Positions 52,965 to 62,225 are shown, counted from the stretch's first letter. The stretch: DNA of 64,000 nt from CAVQBC01 sp963710665 (GCA_963710665.1 CAVQBC010000003.1:1116001-1180000); one strand, 5' to 3'. Notes: generated by a model from the letters alone, not told the origin. A program made the numbers and translations.

Positions 52965-53005
52965 CGGCTCCGGAAGTAAGCGATCACTCACAAAGGAGCC
53001 CACGG

Positions 53006-54409
53006 ATGCCGGGTTCACGCAGTGCTTGGACTCTCGCGATCGTGTCGATCGCGCTCTTCATGGTCACGCTCGACAACCTCGTCGTCACGACGGCGCTGCC
53101 GAGCATCCGGGCGGACCTCGGGGCCTCCATCGAGGCGCTCGAGTGGACCGTCAACGGCTACACGCTGGCGTTCGCGGTGCTCCTGCTGACCGGCGCCGCG
53201 ATGGGCGACCGCTTCGGGCGACGGCGAATGTTCCTCATCGGCCTCGGCGTGTTCACGGCGGCCTCGGCGGCTGCTGCGCTCGCGCCGGACACGGGATCGC
53301 TGATCGCGGCACGGGCCGTGCAGGGCGCCGGCGCGGCGATCATCGCCCCGCTCAGCCTCACGTTGCTCAGCGAGGCGTTCCCGGGCGAGCGGCGCGGCAT
53401 GGCGCTGGGCGTCTGGTCGGGCGTGAGCGGCCTCGGCGTCGCGCTCGGCCCGCTGGTCGGCGGCGCGGTGATCGAGGGGCTGTCCTGGCAGTGGATCTTC
53501 TGGCTGAACGTCCCGATCGGGATCGCCCTGCTGCCGCTCGCCGCGCGCGGGCTGCAGGAGAGCTTCGGCCCGGCCCGCCGGCTCGACCTCCCCGGGCTCG
53601 CGCTCGGCTCGGCCGGCCTGCTCGGCGTCGTCTACGGGATCGTGCGCGGCAACGCGGCGGGCTGGGGCAGCACCGAGATCGTCGCCACGCTGATCGCGGG
53701 CGTCGCCCTGCTGGCCGCCTTCGTGGCCTGGGAGCGCCGCGCGGCCGAGCCGCTGCTGCCGCTGCGGTTCTTCCGCAGCCGCGGCTTCGCCGCGACCAAC
53801 GGCGTCTCGCTGACGATGTTCTTCGGCATCTTCGGCGCGATCTTCCTGCTCGCGCAGTTCTTCCAGACGGTGCAGGGCTACTCGCCGCTCGAGGCCGGGC
53901 TGCGGACGCTGCCGTGGACCGGGATGCCGATGATCGTCGCCCCGATCGCGGGCATGCTCTCCGACCGGATCGGCTCGCGCCCGCTGATGGCGGCCGGGCT
54001 GGCGCTGCAGGCCGTCGCCATCGTGTGGCTGGCCCAGGTCACGTCGCCGACGGTCCCCTACGCGGAGCTGGTCCCCGCGTTCGTGATGGGCGGCACCGGC
54101 ATGGCGCTCGTCTTCGCCCCCGCCGCCAACGCGGTGCTGTCCGCCGTGCGGCCGGCCGAGGCCGGGCAGGCGTCCGGCGCCAACAACGCGATCCGGGAGC
54201 TCGGCGGCGTCCTCGGCGTGGCGGTGCTCGCGTCGGTGTTCTCCGGCGCCGGGGACTTCACGTCGCCCCAGGCGTTCGTCGACGGGCTGATCCCCGCGCT
54301 GTGGGTCGGGGCCGCCGTGCTGGCCGTCGGAGCGCTGATCGCCCTGCTCGTCCCCGGCCGCCGGCGCCCCGCGGTGTCGGAGGCCGTCGCCGAGCCGGCC
54401 GCGGCCTGA
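53006..54409 (+). CDS. DHA2-type MFS multidrug exporter (14 TM)
   Basis: 467 aa with about 14 membrane helices. FMVTLDNLVVTTALPSIRADL is the helix 1 motif; GAAMGDRFGRRRMF is the loop 2-3 motif; GVWSGVSGLGVALGPLVGGAV is motif C. The ribosome site AAAGGAG is 8 nt before the ATG. Regulation by a TetR-like repressor is suggested by the palindrome in its promoter, but no such gene lies next to it. Confidence 0.92.
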   Translation: MPGSRSAWTLAIVSIALFMVTLDNLVVTTALPSIRADLGASIEALEWTVNGYTLAFAVLLLTGAAMGDRFGRRRMFLIGLGVFTAASAAAALAPDTGSLIAARAVQGAGAAIIAPLSLTLLSEAFPGERRGMALGVWSGVSGLGVALGPLVGGAVIEGLSWQWIFWLNVPIGIALLPLAARGLQESFGPARRLDLPGLALGSAGLLGVVYGIVRGNAAGWGSTEIVATLIAGVALLAAFVAWERRAAEPLLPLRFFRSRGFAATNGVSLTMFFGIFGAIFLLAQFFQTVQGYSPLEAGLRTLPWTGMPMIVAPIAGMLSDRIGSRPLMAAGLALQAVAIVWLAQVTSPTVPYAELVPAFVMGGTGMALVFAPAANAVLSAVRPAEAGQASGANNAIRELGGVLGVAVLASVFSGAGDFTSPQAFVDGLIPALWVGAAVLAVGALIALLVPGRRRPAVSEAVAEPAAA

Positions 54410-54427
54410 CCCGGCCGACCGCGTCGT

Positions 54428-54456
54428 GAGCCGGCCCCGCCGCGCGGGGCCGGCTC
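54428..54456 (+). terminator. 13-bp perfect hairpin after the DHA2 exporter
   Basis: GAGCCGGCCCCGC (54428-54440) and GCGGGGCCGGCTC (54444-54456) with loop CGC, 18 bp after the exporter stop. There is no T tract. Confidence 0.6.
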
Positions 54457-54506
54457 GCGGCACGTCAGCGTCGGAACGTCCTACCGATGGCGCGCGCCGT
54501 CCCGGG

Positions 54507-54512
54507 TAGGGT
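54507..54512 (+). promoter_or_regulatory. -10 box (TAGGGT) for leaderless GNAT gene
   Basis: TAGGGT ends 7 nt before GTG 54520. This favours that start over ATG 54487, which lies upstream of the box. Confidence 0.45.
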
Positions 54513-54519
54513 CGGCGGA

Positions 54520-55425
54520 GTGTCCGCCGTGTCGCCGCTGCCCGAGGGCCTGCGCCCGCCCACCCGGGCCGACGCGGCGGAGGTCCTCGAGGTGGTCCAC
54601 GCCCGCGACGTCGAGGACCTCGGGCGGCCCGACTTCACCCTCGACGACGTGCGGCTGGACTGGGCGGGCGTCGATCTCGAGCGCGACGCGTGGGTGATCC
54701 CGGCCGCCGGGGGCCGCCTCGCCGCCTACGCGATCCTGCTCGCCCACGGCGACGCCGTCGTGATGGTGCACCCCGGCGCCTGCGGGCGCGGGCTGGGGAC
54801 GCGCCTGCGCGGGCTGGCCGAGACCCGCGCCCGCGAGCGCGGCATGCCGCTCGTGCGCCAGCTGATCCCCACCGGCAACGAGCCCGCGCGGGCGCTGCTG
54901 CTCGAGGCCGGCTACTGGCCCGCCCAGCGCTTCTTCCGGCTGCGGATCGACCTCGCGGCGGCGCCGCCCGCGCCGGCCGGCGCCCCGATCCGCCGCTTCG
55001 AGCCCGCCCGCGACGAGGTCAAGGTCCACCGGCTCGAGCAGGCGGCGCTCTCCGAGGTCGAGGGCTTCATCCCGCAGACGCTCGAGCAGTGGCAGGCGAG
55101 CGGGATGCGCAAGCCCGGCTGGGATCCGGCGCTGTGGCTCGTGCTGGAGGACGACGAGGGCCTCGCGGGCCTCGTGCTGGGGGAGCGCTGGGAGGACGAC
55201 GCGGGCTACATCGGCGCCCTGGCGGTGGCGCCGCGGGCGCGCGGCCGCGGTCACGGGCGCACGCTGCTGCTCGCGGCCTTCGCGGCCTTCTCCGCGGCGG
55301 GCCTGCGGACCGCCGAGCTGTCGGTGCACGGCGCCAACGCGGCCGCGGCGCGGCTGTACGAGTCGGTGGGGATGACGCCGGTGTGGAAGGCCGAGCGCTG
55401 GGAGAAGGTCCTTGACGACGGCTGA
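54520..55425 (+). CDS. Tandem GNAT acetyltransferase
   Basis: About 301 aa from GTG 54520. The N-terminal GNAT half has HPGACGRGLGTRLRGLAE (acetyl-CoA loop), and the C-terminal half GALAVAPRARGRGHGRTLLLAAF followed by GANAAAARLYESVGM. The double layout resembles mycothiol synthase MshD, but key assignment would need a closer comparison, so only the family is given. The end overlaps the RNase D gene by 14 bp. Confidence 0.87.
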   Translation: MSAVSPLPEGLRPPTRADAAEVLEVVHARDVEDLGRPDFTLDDVRLDWAGVDLERDAWVIPAAGGRLAAYAILLAHGDAVVMVHPGACGRGLGTRLRGLAETRARERGMPLVRQLIPTGNEPARALLLEAGYWPAQRFFRLRIDLAAAPPAPAGAPIRRFEPARDEVKVHRLEQAALSEVEGFIPQTLEQWQASGMRKPGWDPALWLVLEDDEGLAGLVLGERWEDDAGYIGALAVAPRARGRGHGRTLLLAAFAAFSAAGLRTAELSVHGANAAAARLYESVGMTPVWKAERWEKVLDDG

Positions 55426-56557
55426 GACGGATGTCGCGCGGCTCGCCGAGCGGGCGCGCGCCGAGGGCCGGCTCGGGCTCGACACCGAGTTCATGCCCGA
55501 GGGCCGCTACCACCCGCTGCTGTGCCTCGTGCAGGTCGTGGTGGGCGACGAGATCGCGGTGCTCGACCCCCTCGAGGGCTTCGACCCGGCGCCGCTGGCC
55601 GCCGCCCTCGCCGACCCGGCGGTGGAGATCGTCCTCCACGCCGGGCGCCAGGACGTGGCGATCCTGCGCCGCGAATGGCAGACCGACGTCACGTCGGTGT
55701 TCGACACCCAGGTCGCCGCCGGCTTCGCGGGCTTCTCGGCGCAGGCCGGGTACACCGGCCTGCTCAACGACGTGCTGCACATCCGCCTGGCCAAGACCGC
55801 GAGCTTCACGCGCTGGGACGCCCGGCCGCTCACCGCCGAGCAGCTCTCCTACGCGCGCGAGGACGTCGAGCACCTGCTGCCGCTGGCCGACGACATCGGC
55901 GCCCGCCTCGAGGAGCGCGGCCGGCTGGGGTGGGCGCGCGAGGAGTGCCGGGCGATCGCCGCCGCCTCCGACGAGCGCGACCCCGACGAGGTGTGGCGGC
56001 GGCTGCCGCGGATCGGCGGCCTCGATCCGCGCGAGCGGGCGCTGGCCCGTGCCCTGGCGGGGTGGCGGGAGCGCGTCGCCCGGCGCGAGGACCGGCCGGT
56101 CGGCGCCGTGCTCCGTGATCCCACGGTCGTCGAGCTGGCCAAGCGGCGTCCGCGCAACCGGCGCGAGCTGGCGGCGATCCGCGGGATCAACCCGGACGTC
56201 GTGCGCCGGCGGTCGGCGGCCATCCTCGAGGTCCTCGAGAAGGCGCGCGCGGACCCGCCCATCCAGCTCGAGGACTCCGACCGCATCTCCGCGGAGGCGA
56301 TCGACGGGCCGGCGATCGCGCTCGCCGAGGCGCTGGTCCGGGCGCGGGCGCAGGAGGCGGGCCTCGCCTACGAGCTGATCGCCGCCCGCGCGGACCTCGC
56401 GCCGGTGGTCGTGGCGGCGCGCCGGGGGCTACCGGAGCCCGAGGTCCGCACGCTGCAGGGCTGGCGGCGCGAGCTCGTGGGCGACGAGCTGCTCGAGCTC
56501 CTGCGCGGCGGGCGGGTGCTCGGCATCGGCTCCGACGGCCGCGTGCGGATCAGCTAG
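55412..56557 (+). CDS. rnd: Ribonuclease D family 3'-5' exonuclease
   Basis: 381 aa from TTG 55412 (ribosome site GGAGAAGG). Exo motif I is GLDTEFMPEGRYHPLLCLVQV, Exo II is IVLHAGRQDVAIL, and Exo III is YAREDVEHLLPLAD. An HRDC domain follows (KRRPRNRRELAAIRGI). It trims tRNA and other stable RNA 3' ends. It overlaps the GNAT gene upstream and the tetR gene downstream (convergent, 8 bp). Confidence 0.93.
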   Translation: MTTAETDVARLAERARAEGRLGLDTEFMPEGRYHPLLCLVQVVVGDEIAVLDPLEGFDPAPLAAALADPAVEIVLHAGRQDVAILRREWQTDVTSVFDTQVAAGFAGFSAQAGYTGLLNDVLHIRLAKTASFTRWDARPLTAEQLSYAREDVEHLLPLADDIGARLEERGRLGWAREECRAIAAASDERDPDEVWRRLPRIGGLDPRERALARALAGWRERVARREDRPVGAVLRDPTVVELAKRRPRNRRELAAIRGINPDVVRRRSAAILEVLEKARADPPIQLEDSDRISAEAIDGPAIALAEALVRARAQEAGLAYELIAARADLAPVVVAARRGLPEPEVRTLQGWRRELVGDELLELLRGGRVLGIGSDGRVRIS

Positions 56558-57161
56558 CCGACCACGGGCCGACGCCCGCGAGCACCATCTCGAGCAGCCG
56601 CGCCGACATGTCCTCGAGGCCGCCGGTGTCGCCGCCGTTGATGATCAGGCGGTAGACGACGGGGCCGGCGAGCGCGTCGACGAGCAGCTCGAGGTCGGCG
56701 TTGTCGCGGACCTCGCCGCGGTCGCGGGCCCGCTCGAGCACGGTGCGCAGCGCCCGGCGGCGGGGCTCGACGAGGTTCGCGTAGAAGATCGCGTGCAGCT
56801 CGGGCTCGTCGACCGACTCGGACATGAGCCGCGGCATCACCGAGGCGGCCCCCGTCTCGGCGGCGATCGCGAGGTTGCCGGCCGCGAGCTCGGCGAAGTC
56901 CTTGCGCAGCGAGCCGGTGTCGGGGGCCGTGAGGTCCGCGTGCAGGTGCGCCACCGCGGCCTTGACGAGCTCCTCCTTGGACCCCCAGCGCCGGTAGATC
57001 GTCGCCTTGCCGACGCCGGCGCGCTCGCGCACGCGCTCGACGGTCAGGGCGCGGTAGCCGTCCTCGACGAGCAGCTCGAGCGTCGCCTGCACGATCGCGC
57101 GCTCGGCCTTGGCCGAGCGCGGGCGCCCCCGGCGCGCCGCGGGAGCGCCCTGGGTGCTCAT
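56550..57161 (-). CDS. TetR family repressor
   Basis: 203 aa. The N-terminal HTH is AIVQATLELLVEDGYRALTVERVRERAGVGKATIYRRWGSK, and the C-terminal TetR_C ligand domain ends in a Leu/Met-rich helix. It overlaps the upstream exporter gene by 4 bp, so both are made from one mRNA. It is the likely reader of the two TGAAACG-N9-CGTTTCA sites upstream of that exporter, giving autorepression lifted by the pump's substrate. Confidence 0.92.
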   Translation of the reverse strand: MSTQGAPAARRGRPRSAKAERAIVQATLELLVEDGYRALTVERVRERAGVGKATIYRRWGSKEELVKAAVAHLHADLTAPDTGSLRKDFAELAAGNLAIAAETGAASVMPRLMSESVDEPELHAIFYANLVEPRRRALRTVLERARDRGEVRDNADLELLVDALAGPVVYRLIINGGDTGGLEDMSARLLEMVLAGVGPWSAS

Positions 57162-58732
57162 GCCACGACCGCCTCGGGCGCGGCCGCCGGCGCGGGGGCC
57201 GGCTCGGTGTCCGCCTCGCGGGCCGGCAGCGCCACCAGCGCGATCAGCGCCCCGGCCAGCGCGATCCCCGCCGCCACCAGCACGGCGGTGTGCATCCCGC
57301 CGACGAACGCGCTCTGCGCCGTCTCGGTGAGGCGGGCGCCGGCCTGCCCGCCGATCCGCCCGCCCACCACGAGGGCGCCGGCGAGCGAGTCACGGGCCGC
57401 GTCGGCGGCGGCGCCGGGGAGGGCGTGCGTGACGGACTCCATGGCGCCACGGTAATGGCTCGACAGGAGCGACCCCAGCACAGCGACGCCGAGCGCGCCC
57501 CCGGTGGTGCGCGTGGCGTCGTTGACGGCGGAGCCGACGCTCGCCTTGGCGACCGGGAGCGCGCCCATGATCGAGTCGGTGGCGGGCGCCATCGCGAGGC
57601 CGAGGCCCATGCCGAACACCGACAGCGACGCCGCCACGATGCCGTAGGAGGAGCCGACCTCGGCGAACGAGAGGATCGAGAGCCCGCCCGCCACCAGCAC
57701 GAGGCCGCCGGCCACCACGAGCTTCGTGCCGATCCGCTGGGCCAGCCGCGCCGACAGCGGCCCGCCGATGATCAGCCCGGCGGCGACCGGCATCACCCGC
57801 ACCCCCGCCTCGAGCGCGCTGAAGCCCAGCACCAGCTGCAGGTACTGCGTCAGGAAGAAGATCGTCCCGAACATCGCGAAGAACATCAGCGAGATCGCGA
57901 TGCTCGCCGCCGAGAAGCGGCGGTTGCGGAACAGGCGGACGTCGAGCATCGGTGCGGGCGCCCGCAGCTCCCACACCGCGAACAGGCCGAGGGCCACCGC
58001 CGCGAGCCCGAAGGCGCCGAGGATCGCCGGGTCGGTCCAGCCGGTGGACGGCGCCTCGATGATCGCCCACACGAGCGCGGTGAGGCCGGTGATGGAGAGG
58101 GCGAAGCCGAGCAGGTCGAGCCTGCCGGCGCCGGGGTCCCGGGACTCGCGGACGAGCCAGCGGCCGGCGATCAGCGTGGCGACCACGAAGGGGAGGTTGA
58201 CCACGAACACCGCGTGCCACGACGCGTGCTCGAGCAGCCAGCCGCCCGACAGCGGGCCGATCACGATGCCCAGCCCCGCCACCGCGGCCCAGATGCCGAT
58301 CGCCCGCGCGCGCTCGCCGGCCGGGAACGTGGCGGTGAGGATCGACAGGGTGGACGGCATGATGAAGGCGCCGCCGACGCCCATCAGCGCGCGGGCCGCG
58401 ATCAGCGACTCCGCGGACCCGGCCATCGCCGACCAGGCCGAGCCGGCGCCGAAGATCAGCAGGCCGATGTTCAGCGCGCGCTTGCGCCCGAAGCGGTCGC
58501 CGAGCGCGCCGGCGGTGAGCAGCAGCCCGGCGAACACGAGCATGTAGGCGTCGACGATCCACTGCAGCTGGGACGCGGAGGCCCCGAGATCGCGCTCGAG
58601 CGTGGGCAGGGCGACGTTGAGGATCGTGTTGTCGATCCCGATCACGAGCAGGGACAGGCACAGGACCCCGAGCGTCCACCACCGGCGGGGATCGGGCTCT
58701 GTGGCGGTGGGCGGCGCGATGGTGGCGGGCAT
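57158..58732 (-). CDS. DHA2-type MFS multidrug exporter (14 TM)
   Basis: 524 aa with about 14 membrane helices. LLVIGIDNTILNVALPTLERDL is the helix 1 motif; TAGALGDRFGRKRAL is the loop 2-3 motif; GIWAAVAGLGIVIGPLSGGWLL is motif C. It forms an operon with the TetR gene and is preceded by two matched operators. Confidence 0.93.
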   Translation of the reverse strand: MPATIAPPTATEPDPRRWWTLGVLCLSLLVIGIDNTILNVALPTLERDLGASASQLQWIVDAYMLVFAGLLLTAGALGDRFGRKRALNIGLLIFGAGSAWSAMAGSAESLIAARALMGVGGAFIMPSTLSILTATFPAGERARAIGIWAAVAGLGIVIGPLSGGWLLEHASWHAVFVVNLPFVVATLIAGRWLVRESRDPGAGRLDLLGFALSITGLTALVWAIIEAPSTGWTDPAILGAFGLAAVALGLFAVWELRAPAPMLDVRLFRNRRFSAASIAISLMFFAMFGTIFFLTQYLQLVLGFSALEAGVRVMPVAAGLIIGGPLSARLAQRIGTKLVVAGGLVLVAGGLSILSFAEVGSSYGIVAASLSVFGMGLGLAMAPATDSIMGALPVAKASVGSAVNDATRTTGGALGVAVLGSLLSSHYRGAMESVTHALPGAAADAARDSLAGALVVGGRIGGQAGARLTETAQSAFVGGMHTAVLVAAGIALAGALIALVALPAREADTEPAPAPAAAPEAVVA

Positions 58733-58749
58733 GGGCGGTCTCCGATTTT

Positions 58750-58772
58750 TGAAACGAGACAGATCCGTTTCA
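58750..58772. promoter_or_regulatory. TetR-type operator 1
   Basis: TGAAACG (58750-58756), 9 bp, CGTTTCA (58766-58772). The core GAAACGAGACA is shared with operator 2 read on the other strand. It lies 18 bp upstream of the exporter start. Confidence 0.8.
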
Positions 58773-58804
58773 GATCAATGGCGGCAAGGTAGCCGATCGA
58801 CATG

Positions 58805-58827
58805 TGAAACGCAAGTGTCTCGTTTCA
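58805..58827. promoter_or_regulatory. TetR-type operator 2
   Basis: TGAAACG (58805-58811), 9 bp, CGTTTCA (58821-58827). It is in inverted orientation to operator 1, with centres 55 bp apart, between the exporter operon and the divergent LOG gene. Confidence 0.8.
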
Positions 58828-58856
58828 GCGGGACGCGAGCCGGGTGGGTCGGGCTC

Positions 58857-58862
58857 TACGCT
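58857..58862 (+). promoter_or_regulatory. -10 box (TACGCT) for leaderless LOG gene
   Basis: TACGCT ends 6 nt before ATG 58869. Confidence 0.5.
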
Positions 58863-58868
58863 GGCGCG

Positions 58869-59450
58869 ATGCCACCGCTCCGTCGCGTGTGCGTCTTCAC
58901 CGGCTCGAGACTCGGCGCCGACCCGGCGTACGCGGCGGCGGCCGAGGAGCTGGCCCGTGCGGCCGGGGCCGCGGGGCTCGGCCTCGTCTACGGCGGCGCG
59001 TCGGTCGGGCTGATGGGCGTGCTGGCCGACGCGGCGCTGGACGCCGGCCTCGAGGTCACCGGCGTGATCCCCCAGGCCCTCGTCGACCGGGAGATCGCGC
59101 ATCCCCGGCTGCGCGACCTGCGCGTCGTGGGCTCGATGCACGAGCGCAAGGCCCTGATGGCCGAGCTTTCGGACGCGTTCGTCGCCCTTCCCGGCGGTGC
59201 GGGGACGCTCGAGGAGCTCTTCGAGGTCTACACCTGGTCGCAGCTCGGCCTCCACGCGAAGCCCTGCGCGCTGCTCAACGTCCGCGGGTACTACGACGGC
59301 CTCGCGGGCTTCCTCGATCACGCGGTGAGCGAGGGCTTCCTGCGGCCCGAGCACCGCGAGACGCTGCTGGTAGGCGAGGAGCCGGCGGCGCTGCTGGCCG
59401 CGCTGGCGGCATGGGAGCCGTCTGGGGTCGTGAAATGGACGGCCCGATGA
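58869..59450 (+). CDS. LOG family nucleoside 5'-monophosphate phosphoribohydrolase
   Basis: 193 aa. The N-terminus CVFTGSRLGADPAY and the family motif LPGGAGTLEELFEVYTWSQLG (PGGxGTxxE) identify the LONELY GUY family. GSMHERKALM carries the conserved Met-x-x-Arg-Lys. Members release bases from cytokinin-type or purine nucleoside monophosphates. The gene is coupled to the amidase gene by a 4-bp ATGA overlap and starts right after the TetR operators. Confidence 0.93.
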   Translation: MPPLRRVCVFTGSRLGADPAYAAAAEELARAAGAAGLGLVYGGASVGLMGVLADAALDAGLEVTGVIPQALVDREIAHPRLRDLRVVGSMHERKALMAELSDAFVALPGGAGTLEELFEVYTWSQLGLHAKPCALLNVRGYYDGLAGFLDHAVSEGFLRPEHRETLLVGEEPAALLAALAAWEPSGVVKWTAR

Positions 59451-60820
59451 CCGCCACCGAGCTCCTGTCGGCCTATCGCAGCGGCGAGCGCTCGCCCGTG
59501 GAGGCCACCGAGGCCTGCCTGGCGGCGATCCGCGACCACGACGGCGAGCTCGCCGCCTTCTGCCTCACCGACCCCGACGCGGCGCTGGCTTCCGCCGGCG
59601 AGAGCGAGGCCCGCTGGCGGCGCGGCGCGCCGGCGGGGCTGCTGGACGGCGTCCCCGTGGCCGTCAAGGACGTCTTCCTGACCGCGGGATGGCCGACGCG
59701 GCGCGGCTTCCCGGCGGTGGCGGAGGGCGCGAGCTGGGACGTCGACGCGCCGGCGGTCGCGGCGCTGCGGCGCCACGGCGCGGTGCTGGTGGGCAAGACC
59801 ACCACGCCGCAGCTGGGGTGGAAGGGCGTCACCGACGGCCCGCACGTGCCGGTCACCCGCAACCCGTGGGACCCGGCGCGCACGGCCGGCGGCTCGAGCG
59901 GCGGGAGCGCCGCCGCGGTCGCGAAGGGCATGGCGCCGCTGGCGCTCGGCACCGACGGGGGCGGCTCGATCCGCATCCCCGGCGCGTTCTGCGGGATCAC
60001 GGGGATCAAGCCGACCTTCGCCCGCGTCCCGCACTGGCCCCCGAGCCCCTTCGGCCTGCTCGCGCACGCCGGGCCGATGGCGCGCACGGTGGCTGACGCG
60101 GCGCTGCTGCTCGACGTCCTGGCGGAGCCCGACGCGCGCGAGTGGGCCGCCCTGCCGCCACCCCCCGGGCGCTACTCCGACGCGCTCGAGGGCGGGATCG
60201 AGGGCCTGCGGATCGCCTTCAGCCCGGATCTGGGCTACGTCGACGTGGACCCGGAGGTCGCGGCGGCCGTCGAGACGGCGGCGCGGGCGCTCGAGTCGCT
60301 CGGCGCGGTCGTCGAGCGCGAGGACCCCGGCTTCGAGGACCCCAGGGCGACCTTCGACGTCCTCTGGTCCGCCGGCGCGGCGGCCGCGGTCGCCCGCCTG
60401 CCTCCCGGTCAGCGTGCGGTGCTGGACGCGGGCCTGGCGGTCCGCGCCGAGCTCGGCGGGCGGTTCACGGCGGGCGTGTGGCTCGAGGCCGACGGGCGCC
60501 GGGCCGCGCTCGGCTCCCACATGGGCGCCTTCCACGAGCGCTGGGACCTTCTCGTGACCCCGACCCTGCCGATCGTGGCCTTCGAGGCCGGGCGCGAGGC
60601 GCCCGCCGGCAGCGAGGACCCCCACTGGCCGGGATGGACGCCGTTCACCTACCCGTTCAACCTCACGCAGCAGCCGGCGGCGACGGTGCCGTGCGGCCGC
60701 ACCGCCGCCGGGCTGCCGGTCGGGCTGCAGATCGTCGGCCCGCGGCACGCGGAGGCGACGGTGCTGCGGGCCGCGCGCGCCTACGAGGCGGCGCACCCCT
60801 GGGCCGGCGCTGCCGCCTGA
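59447..60820 (+). CDS. Amidase signature family enzyme
   Basis: 457 aa from ATG 59447; ATG 59435 would add four residues. The catalytic Lys is near residue 74 (VPVAVKDVF), cis-Ser near 150 (GGSSGGSAAAV) and the nucleophile near 174 (DGGGSIRIPGAFCG). The C-terminal part has PFTYPFNLTQQPAATVPCG, the substrate-channel motif of the family. Coupling to LOG suggests a shared pathway, but the substrate is unknown. It is a distant paralogue of the amidase at 4277-5710. Confidence 0.92.
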   Translation: MTATELLSAYRSGERSPVEATEACLAAIRDHDGELAAFCLTDPDAALASAGESEARWRRGAPAGLLDGVPVAVKDVFLTAGWPTRRGFPAVAEGASWDVDAPAVAALRRHGAVLVGKTTTPQLGWKGVTDGPHVPVTRNPWDPARTAGGSSGGSAAAVAKGMAPLALGTDGGGSIRIPGAFCGITGIKPTFARVPHWPPSPFGLLAHAGPMARTVADAALLLDVLAEPDAREWAALPPPPGRYSDALEGGIEGLRIAFSPDLGYVDVDPEVAAAVETAARALESLGAVVEREDPGFEDPRATFDVLWSAGAAAAVARLPPGQRAVLDAGLAVRAELGGRFTAGVWLEADGRRAALGSHMGAFHERWDLLVTPTLPIVAFEAGREAPAGSEDPHWPGWTPFTYPFNLTQQPAATVPCGRTAAGLPVGLQIVGPRHAEATVLRAARAYEAAHPWAGAAA

Positions 60821-60833
60821 GCGGCTCGCGCGC

Positions 60834-62225
60834 CTACGCGGCGGGCACGATCGGCTGGAGGCTCTGGTTGCCGCTGAACACGTTGCGGGGGTCCCAGGTC
60901 GCCTTCACGTGGGCGAGGCGCTCCTCGCTCGGCCCGAACGCCGCGCTCAGGCGCTCGCGGCCCTCGTCGCCGATGAAGTTGAGGTACGCGCCGCCCGTCG
61001 CGTAGGGCTTCAGGTCGCGCCGGAACGCACGGCCCCACGCCATGTTGCGCTCGTCGTCGGCCGGGTCCTCCCAGAGGACGAGCGGGTGCACGATGAACCC
61101 GGCGTCGCGGTCCGCGAGCGGCGACGTCTCGTCCGTCACCCGCGCGACCTCGCCGCCCCACGGGACGATGAACAGCTGCGTGGGGCCCGCGGGCTGCTCC
61201 TCGCAGCGCTTCGCGATGGCGTCGATCGCGGCGGGCGAGAGGTCGGCGAGGTGCTCGGCCGTCCAGTAGTTGCGGTAGCCGGGCGGGTCGTCGATCGAGC
61301 AGTTGAAGTCGGCGTAGGGCATCGGCTCGAAGAAGTCCGCCACCGGGGGCCCGAACTCCCGCAGCTCGCGCAGGGCGGCGCGCCCCTCCTCCACCGGCCC
61401 CGCGTACAGCCCGGCGACCAGGACCGCGGGCTGGTTGCGCAGCTCCTCGGGGATGTCGGGCTCGTCCGGGGCGGTGATGTAGGCGAAGGCGAGTCCGAGC
61501 TCCTCGGGGCCGTGGCGCATCAGGTCGCGGAACAGCTGGAGCACCTCCCGCCCGCGATCGGCGTGGTACAGCGCCAGGCCGGCCATGAGCTCCGAGCCCA
61601 CCGGGTGCATGCGGAACTCGAGCGCGGTCACCACGCCGAAGTTGGCGCCACCGCCCCGCAGGGCCCAGAACAGGTCCGGATGCTGGTCGGCGGAGGCCCT
61701 GACGAGCTCGCCGTCGGCGGTCACGAGCTCGACCGCGAGCAGGTTGTCGCAGGCCAGGCCGTGCTTGCGCTCGAGCCAGCCGGAGCCGCCGCCTAGCGTG
61801 AGGCCGGTGACCCCGGTCGTGGAGACGCGGCCGCCCGTCGTGGCGAGCCCGTAGGGCTGCGCGGCGCGGTCGAACTGCGCCCACGTGGCGCCGCCGCCCA
61901 CTCGCGCCGTCCGGCGCTCCGGGTCGATCGCGATCTCGTTCATCGGGCGGGCGTCGATCACGAGCCCGCCCTCCGCCAGCGACATGCCGGTCACCGAGTG
62001 CCCGCCGCCGCGCACGGCGACCTCGAGCCCCTCGTCGCGGGCGTAGCGCAGCGCCGCGGCGACGTCGTCGGGCGCGGCGCAGTGGGCGACCAGCCGCGGC
62101 CGCTTGCGGACCATGGCGTTGAAGAGCGTGCAGGCGTCCTCATAGGCCGGATCGCCGGGCTCCGAGAGCCCGCCGCGCAGGCGGAAGCGCAGCTCGTCGG
62201 TGGGGGACTGCTCGATGCGGGTCAT
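60834..62225 (-). CDS. FAD-linked oxidoreductase, BBE (berberine bridge enzyme-like) family
   Basis: 463 aa. The FAD site RGGGHSVTGMSLAEGGLVID carries the His that would bind FAD covalently; the second Cys-linkage position reads GRVSTTGVTGLTLGGGSGWL, with no Cys, so single attachment is likely. The C-terminal BBE motif is NVFSGNQSLQP. There is no signal peptide. It oxidises an alcohol or sugar with oxygen. The ribosome site GGAGG and a TAGCGT box lie upstream. Confidence 0.92.
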   Translation of the reverse strand: MTRIEQSPTDELRFRLRGGLSEPGDPAYEDACTLFNAMVRKRPRLVAHCAAPDDVAAALRYARDEGLEVAVRGGGHSVTGMSLAEGGLVIDARPMNEIAIDPERRTARVGGGATWAQFDRAAQPYGLATTGGRVSTTGVTGLTLGGGSGWLERKHGLACDNLLAVELVTADGELVRASADQHPDLFWALRGGGANFGVVTALEFRMHPVGSELMAGLALYHADRGREVLQLFRDLMRHGPEELGLAFAYITAPDEPDIPEELRNQPAVLVAGLYAGPVEEGRAALRELREFGPPVADFFEPMPYADFNCSIDDPPGYRNYWTAEHLADLSPAAIDAIAKRCEEQPAGPTQLFIVPWGGEVARVTDETSPLADRDAGFIVHPLVLWEDPADDERNMAWGRAFRRDLKPYATGGAYLNFIGDEGRERLSAAFGPSEERLAHVKATWDPRNVFSGNQSLQPIVPAA

